In this document: one piece after another, positions 20,843-24,629 of the stretch
How positions within the stretch are numbered: position 1 is the first letter of the stretch
Layout: the number at the start of each line of letters is the position of its first letter
Origin: Candidatus Buchananbacteria bacterium RIFCSPLOWO2_02_FULL_46_11b
GTDB taxonomy: Bacteria > Patescibacteriota > Patescibacteriia > Buchananbacterales > UBA6539
Length of the DNA stretch: 24,629 nt
Direction of reading: 5' to 3'
Assembly (NCBI GenBank): GCA_001817615.1
Contig: MHIR01000027.1
Coordinates: 11,969 to 36,597, forward strand
The notes under the pieces: model-generated
Seen by the model: only the letters and a program-made list of their open reading frames with translations
What the model was told of the DNA's origin: nothing
The model's database searches: none
Position numbers and translations under genes: made by a program

Positions 20843-20921
20843 GTATATATAGATATATTATGATATACATATGAATATTAATAAGTATATTATGAATAAC
20901 TATTTTACTTTTTAATCTATT

Positions 20922-21015
20922 TATGCTATACTTATAGTCGTATATAATATAATTTTAGCAGACAATGATTTATATTTACTTGACAATAAAGGTCAATGTA
21001 TGCTATACTGATAGT
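20922..21015 (+). promoter_or_regulatory. Duplicated promoter/operator motif upstream of the HTH gene
   Basis: A 17-mer (TATGCTATACTTATAGT, 20922-20938) recurs with one change at 20999-21015. The second copy forms the -10 (TATACT, 21004-21009) of a promoter with TTGACA at 20980-20985 (18-base spacer). GACAATAAAGG is also duplicated (20792-20802 and 20982-20992). Each -10 copy contains a small palindrome, CTAT-N4-ATAG. The layout suggests repressor-binding sites, perhaps for the HTH protein itself. The 20769-20921 part is otherwise featureless AT-rich DNA. Confidence 0.5.
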
Positions 21016-21021
21016 GTAGCA

Positions 21022-21050
21022 GTGTTGAATTTTAATTCAGCACTCTTTTA
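21022..21050 (+). terminator. Terminator-like hairpin just after the promoter
   Basis: GTGTTGAATT (21022-21031) pairs with AATTCAGCAC (21034-21043), with one G-T wobble, and is followed by TCTTTTA. It begins within a few bases of the expected transcription start, as a leader attenuator would, and precedes the HTH gene by 90 bases. Confidence 0.45.
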
Positions 21051-21139
21051 AATACCATTAATAAATTAATCTTGGCTTATTTATCAATTTTAATAGATAA
21101 ATCAGTTAATTTTAGCAATTTGTGCCGGATAACCAAATA

Positions 21140-21298
21140 ATGACATTAGAAGACGTGGCCAAAATCATGAAAGTAAGCCTGAAAACGGTTTACCGCTGGG
21201 TTAGCGCGAGAAAATTACGAGCCGCCAAGATTGGCCATAAAACTTACCGCGTTTTGGAAAAAGACCTGATTCAGTTTGTTAATGACCACATTGACTGA
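21140..21298 (+). CDS. Excisionase/MerR-type HTH DNA-binding mini protein, 52 aa
   Basis: The protein reads MTLEDVAKIMKVSLKTVYRW, then VSARKLRAAKIGHKTYRVLE and KDLIQFVNDHID. This is a complete helix-turn-helix-wing unit of the excisionase/HTH_17 type: the first helices and turn (VAKIMKVSLKTVYRWV), the arm (KLRAAKIGHKTYRV), and a closing helix. It binds DNA as a small regulator or recombination-directionality factor. No integrase, phage or plasmid gene is visible nearby, so a regulatory role is more likely. A GTG at 21122 would add six residues. The expected start has no Shine-Dalgarno. Duplicated motifs in its promoter may be its own sites. Confidence 0.85.
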   Translation: MTLEDVAKIMKVSLKTVYRWVSARKLRAAKIGHKTYRVLEKDLIQFVNDHID

Positions 21299-21360
21299 TT
21301 AAATCGGGTTTTTTTATTTATTGATTGATTTATTAAATTTGTGCATGTTAAATTTCAAGA

Positions 21361-21494
21361 AAATTCAAAATTCAAAATCACAAATTCCAAACAAATCTCA
21401 AATCTCAAATCAAAAATTCAAAACGTAAAACTAAAAGTTTGGAATTTTGAACATTGTAATTTGTTTGGAATTTGTAATTTGGAATTTGTGATTT
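21361..21494. repeat. Word-repeat hairpin (CAAATTCC / AAATTC words)
   Basis: The left side is a run of AAATTC, AAATCTC and CAAATTCC words; the right side holds their reverse complements (GGAATTT, TTTGGAATT). The best stem pairs 21375-21396 (AAATCACAAATTCCAAACAAAT) with 21459-21480 at 21 of 22 positions. It occupies most of the gap between the HTH gene and the small membrane protein. Confidence 0.8.
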
Positions 21495-21569
21495 AAATCA
21501 AGATTAATCAAAAAATTCTCCAAAATCGCAGAAAGCAATTAATAAATCATCAATTATTTAATCAGCCAA

Positions 21570-21770
21570 ATGCCCTATCTAAGCAACAATTACCGTTTTC
21601 AGCCGAAATCAAAGCTCCAAAATCTTTTGGAAGCGGCTTCCTTTTTAGTCCTTTCGGCCGGCGCGATTTTATTGACCTTGTTTCTTTTAGGCTGGTTTTC
21701 CGCGGCCGCCGTTAATAATGGCCTTGTCGCCGGCGCTGATTATGAAGCTAACCAAATAATTGAACCATAA
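21570..21770 (+). CDS. Small single-helix membrane protein, 66 aa
   Basis: Unrecognised. It has a polar N terminus with PKSKLQNLLEAA, a strong hydrophobic helix (about 25-48: FLVLSAGAILLTLFLLGWFSA), and a short acidic external tail (AGADYEANQIIEP). Against it being a spurious frame, the N-terminal charge pattern and helix form a coherent membrane protein, and the frame fills the space between two intergenic repeats. Its place before a large surface protein might hint at a role at the cell surface, but nothing more can be said. Confidence 0.6.
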   Translation: MPYLSNNYRFQPKSKLQNLLEAASFLVLSAGAILLTLFLLGWFSAAAVNNGLVAGADYEANQIIEP

Positions 21771-21839
21771 ATCCGTGTTAATCAGTATTTAATTATAAGA
21801 GGACACGGATAAACACGAATTGAACGGATTTAAACGAAT
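21771..21839. repeat. Word-repeat element (ACACGGAT / ACACGAATT words)
   Basis: ATCCGTGT (21771-21778), directly after a stop codon, pairs with ACACGGAT (21803-21810). It is followed by the related words AACACGAATT, GAACGGATTT and AAACGAAT. It is the sixth member of the intergenic word-repeat group. Confidence 0.6.
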
Positions 21840-21904
21840 ACTAAAGAATAATAGCTAAAGAATTTAAAAACAACATTTTCAAGCAAACCTCAATAAAAAT
21901 AGTT

Positions 21905-21935
21905 CCCTCCCTTTCCAGGGGAGGGAAAGGGAGGG
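21905..21935. terminator. G/C-tract hairpin before the adhesin gene
   Basis: CCCTCCCTTTCC (21905-21916) pairs perfectly with GGAAAGGGAGGG (21924-21935) around a 7-base loop. No T run follows. The purine strand holds several GGG tracts and could also form a quadruplex. It lies about 50 bases before the adhesin start. Confidence 0.5.
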
Positions 21936-21984
21936 GTGGCGAGCAGCCAAGAAATTAAACAACCAACCAATCTAATTAACCCAA

Positions 21985-24629
21985 ATGAACATCCATCAGC
22001 CGCAACTGAATAAAAAGTTTCTCAAACTGGCTCTGCTAAGCGCAGTTTTGGCGATATTTGTCTTTGGCTTGAAAATAATGGCGCCGACAGAAACCCGGGC
22101 CGCCTCGGGCATCAACACCCAGCTTAATTACCAGGGCAAATTGACTTCCTCGGCCGGCACCCAGGTTTCTGACGCCAGCTGGAATTTCCGCTTCCGAATT
22201 TACAGCGCTTCTTCCGGCGGAACTTTGCTTTGGACCGAGCGCTGGACTTCAACCACCACCCGGGCCGCCACGGTCAATGGAATTTTCTCCGTAGCCTTGG
22301 ATTCTTTGGCTAATACCGGCGATAATGCCGATCTCTTGCCTGATATCAACTGGAACTCCGACTCCTTGTATCTGCAGGTTGACTTGGACGCGGATAATAA
22401 CGGGACTTGGGAAGAAAGCTTTGACACGAGGAAAAGACTGACCTCTTCTGCCTACGCTTTCAACGCCGATATGCTGGATGGCTACAACGCGACCACCACG
22501 GCCGCGGCTTCCAGCACCATTCCGGTTTTTGACAAGAATTTAATCTTAAATTTATTCAGCGGCGGAGTTTCTTCCACTTGGGCTACTTCCACTAATTTGT
22601 ATGTCGGGGCAAACGCCACCACGACTAATCGCTTAGTTGTCGGCTCGACCAATCCGACCAATAACTGGGGCGGTCTCTGGGTCGGCGGCAACAGCTGGTT
22701 TAACGGTTCGGCCACGACCACGGGCGTTTTGACAGTCAATGAATATGCCACAACCACGGGCGGATTCTTTACCCAAAGTTCCGGCTGGTTCGGCCAAAGC
22801 GCCACTTCCAGCAAATCGCTGTATGTCGGCAGTCAGCTGAACGTAGCCACGACTTCGCCCTGGGCCGGCTATGAATTCGCTTTAACCGGCAATCAGGTTT
22901 TGACCGGCAATCTCTTTGGCTTGGGCTTTGGCCAGTTCAATAATGTTTCCACAACTGATACTTTGTATGCCGGGGGATATGCTTCAACCACCGGCGGCTT
23001 GTTCACCCAAAGCAATCTCCGGGTTGGCGGCAACGCCACAACGACCAACCGCCTGGTCGTGGGCAGTGTCAATCCGACCAACAATTACGGTTCGCTCTGG
23101 GTCGGCGGCAATGCTTGGTTTAACGGCGTGGCCACGACCACTAAATCCTTTTGGATAGCCACGACTACCAATTCCGAAACCGGGGTAATCTATTCGGGCA
23201 CGGATAGATTTATCCATCGCTATGGCGGCCTGTACAACACCTTTGTCGGCCGGAACGCGGGGAATTTCAGTTTGACTCCTTCGATAGCGTGGGGCAATAC
23301 GGGCGTGGGCGAGGATAGCTTGAAAAATTTATCCACTGGCGAAAGAAATACCGCTTTGGGGCACCTCACTCTTCTTAATAACAGCACCGGCAGCTATAAT
23401 ACCGCCCAGGGACACGCCGCCATGCAGAATAATTTCACCGGCAGCTTCAATACCGCCCAGGGGATTTTTTCTCTTTACGATACCACCGGCAGCTATAATA
23501 CCGCCCAGGGAGCCTGGTCTCTATCTGATAACTCAACCGCCACCTCCTCGGTCGGTATTGGAGCTTATGTCCTCCAAAAGCAAACCACCGGCGCGGCTAA
23601 CACGGCTTTGGGTTTCAACGCGGGCTGGGGCGGCGACGGGCAATTTAAAAATATCACCGGCAAGCGCAACGTATTTATCGGCTGGAATTCCGGTCCAACC
23701 CTGACTAATTTGGAAAATTCAATCGCCATCGGCGCTTCTTCCACCGTGGCTTTATCCAATGCCCTGGCTTTGGGCGGAACCGGTTCAATGGCCGTCAATG
23801 TCGGCTTGAATACGGATTCGCCTTTTTATCAATTGCATGTCAATCAATTAACCAATGCCACCACTTCTTTGTATGTTTTGGGCAATTCAAGGTTTGAAGG
23901 CAACGCCACGACCACGGGCACTTTGACCGTTGTCACTTCCGATTCCCAGACCGCGACGGCCAATATGTATATTGACGCCAACGGCCTGATCCATACCGCC
24001 ACTTCTGCGCGGCGATTTAAGACGGGCATCAATTATTCAGCCGTCAACAGCGACTGGGTTTACCAGATGAAACCAGTCGCTTTCACCGAAATTTCAACGG
24101 GCAATCCCTATATCGGCTTTATTGCCGAGGACATGGCGGCCGTTGACCCCCGTTTTGCTTCTTATGATTCTTCCGGGCAGATTTTAGGCGTTGAGTGGAA
24201 TGCCGTCGCTTCCGCCTTAACCGCCGCGATTCAAAATTTGCATCAGCAAGTATCTAATCTCTCGCTGGCCGTTGGCGTTGCTCCGGCGCCGACTTCCGCG
24301 CCTTTGGCCGTGATTGACAATCCTGATTTGGCGATTGATACTTTGGTCGTCCGGCAAGCCGCCACCTTCTACGGCACGATTTATGTTCGCGGGCAAGCCG
24401 GATTTGAAAGCCGGGTTGTGTTTAACGACGATATTGAAGTCAAAGGCAAGATTTACGCTTCCCCCGATCAGGCCGGCACGGCGGTGATTTTAGCCAATGC
24501 CACGTCCACAGAGGTTGTTTTTGCAAAAGAATATCAAATAGTGCCAAAAATTGTGGCGACCGCCAGAAAGCCGGTGGCTTTGGGCATTATCGATCAGACA
24601 ATAAAAGGTTTTCGGGTTTTCGTGAATGA
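21985..24629 (+). CDS. Large surface adhesin-like protein with internal S74-type chaperone domain (3' end outside window)
   Basis: An open frame of 881 codons without a stop reaches the window edge. An N-terminal signal or anchor (about 1-40) is followed by INTQLNYQGKLTSSAGTQVS, a module I associate with large CPR surface proteins, and a beta-rich domain to about 165. Next come about 400 residues rich in Ala, Thr, Gly and Asn (GNATTTNRLVVGS, FNGSATTTG), including a duplicated 34-residue block (about 212-245 and 352-385). About 450-540 has YadA-head-like units (TGSYNTAQG, TGSFNTAQG). At about 672-760 SARRFKTGI, IGFIAEDMAAVDP and VEWNAVASALTAAIQNLHQQ mark a peptidase S74/endosialidase-chaperone domain that normally trimerises fibres and then cleaves itself. 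A beta-rich tail (YGTIYVRGQAGFESRVVFND) continues. Probable role: extracellular fibre for host or surface attachment. Confidence 0.9.
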   Translation, partial: MNIHQPQLNKKFLKLALLSAVLAIFVFGLKIMAPTETRAASGINTQLNYQGKLTSSAGTQVSDASWNFRFRIYSASSGGTLLWTERWTSTTTRAATVNGIFSVALDSLANTGDNADLLPDINWNSDSLYLQVDLDADNNGTWEESFDTRKRLTSSAYAFNADMLDGYNATTTAAASSTIPVFDKNLILNLFSGGVSSTWATSTNLYVGANATTTNRLVVGSTNPTNNWGGLWVGGNSWFNGSATTTGVLTVNEYATTTGGFFTQSSGWFGQSATSSKSLYVGSQLNVATTSPWAGYEFALTGNQVLTGNLFGLGFGQFNNVSTTDTLYAGGYASTTGGLFTQSNLRVGGNATTTNRLVVGSVNPTNNYGSLWVGGNAWFNGVATTTKSFWIATTTNSETGVIYSGTDRFIHRYGGLYNTFVGRNAGNFSLTPSIAWGNTGVGEDSLKNLSTGERNTALGHLTLLNNSTGSYNTAQGHAAMQNNFTGSFNTAQGIFSLYDTTGSYNTAQGAWSLSDNSTATSSVGIGAYVLQKQTTGAANTALGFNAGWGGDGQFKNITGKRNVFIGWNSGPTLTNLENSIAIGASSTVALSNALALGGTGSMAVNVGLNTDSPFYQLHVNQLTNATTSLYVLGNSRFEGNATTTGTLTVVTSDSQTATANMYIDANGLIHTATSARRFKTGINYSAVNSDWVYQMKPVAFTEISTGNPYIGFIAEDMAAVDPRFASYDSSGQILGVEWNAVASALTAAIQNLHQQVSNLSLAVGVAPAPTSAPLAVIDNPDLAIDTLVVRQAATFYGTIYVRGQAGFESRVVFNDDIEVKGKIYASPDQAGTAVILANATSTEVVFAKEYQIVPKIVATARKPVALGIIDQTIKGFRVFVN

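Noticed and set aside
21140..21298. HTH protein as marker of an integrated mobile element
   Set aside because: No integrase, relaxase, phage gene, tRNA target or flanking direct repeat was found; the family also includes plain regulators.
22200..24032. Several open frames on the minus strand and an extra plus frame within the adhesin
   Set aside because: They are Val/Pro-rich shadows caused by the repetitive ACC/ACG/GCC codons of the real plus-strand frame, which is open for 881 codons.

Overview
The window looks like a chromosomal segment of a Candidate Phyla Radiation (Patescibacteria) bacterium. This is inferred from its style, not from a marker gene. Signs are compact operons that almost never carry a Shine-Dalgarno, a ComEC split into two adjacent genes, an orphan receiver domain, an enlarged nucleoside diphosphate kinase, a very large Ala/Thr-rich surface protein opening with an 'NTQLNYQGKL' module, and many small hypothetical membrane proteins. 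No rRNA, tRNA, CRISPR array, transposase or integrase was found.

Layout. (1) 1-1940: S-adenosylhomocysteine hydrolase with its own promoter and terminator, then a convergent hypothetical gene that has a strong Shine-Dalgarno unlike the rest. (2) 2100-3750: a BlaI/MecI-type repressor and an M56 (BlaR1-like) membrane metallopeptidase, with a palindromic operator on the promoter. (3) 4000-12504: a second, nearly identical promoter plus operator drives an apparent 14-gene, 8.4-kb operon. Its products are almost all extracytoplasmic or membrane cysteine proteins: two that share a C-terminal LPNMVGGC tail, a tandem thioredoxin-fold protein, three DUF1573 proteins, two paralogous membrane proteins with an intramembrane GCxxCG motif, a membrane protein with an ACC pair, a DUF2933-like zinc-finger protein, a YHS-like mini protein, a lipoprotein, and a thioredoxin-CcdA/DsbD fusion. 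(4) 12540-16970: a copper-type module of CsoR with its operator, a YHS mini protein, Lgt (plus a 72-bp relic of a second lgt), a cupredoxin and a Cu(I)-type P1B ATPase. (5) 17057-19499: ComEC channel and ComEC-type metallo-beta-lactamase domain as separate genes (DNA uptake). (6) 19633-20770: orphan response regulator and Ndk. (7) 20770-24629: AT-rich DNA with duplicated promoter motifs, a 52-aa excisionase-like HTH protein, a small membrane protein, and a giant adhesin-like protein that runs off the window end.

Working model (inference): the BlaI/M56 pair senses an envelope signal and derepresses both itself and the long operon through the shared operator. The operon would build a thiol-disulfide relay on the outer face of the membrane. 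The CcdA-like channel brings in electrons, the thioredoxin-fold and DUF1573 proteins pass them on or bind metal, and the Cys-pair membrane proteins move metal or reductant. The CsoR/YHS/cupredoxin/CopA block alongside suggests that copper or a similar soft metal is the stress. Lgt would lipidate the operon's lipoprotein.

Non-coding structure is unusual. Six intergenic regions carry short 'word' repeats whose second half is the reverse complement of the first, with different words at each site. There is also a dispersed 65-bp intergenic element, one copy of which is split by a 146-bp hairpin-bearing insert, and a 72-bp duplicated 3' end of lgt fused to the YHS gene.
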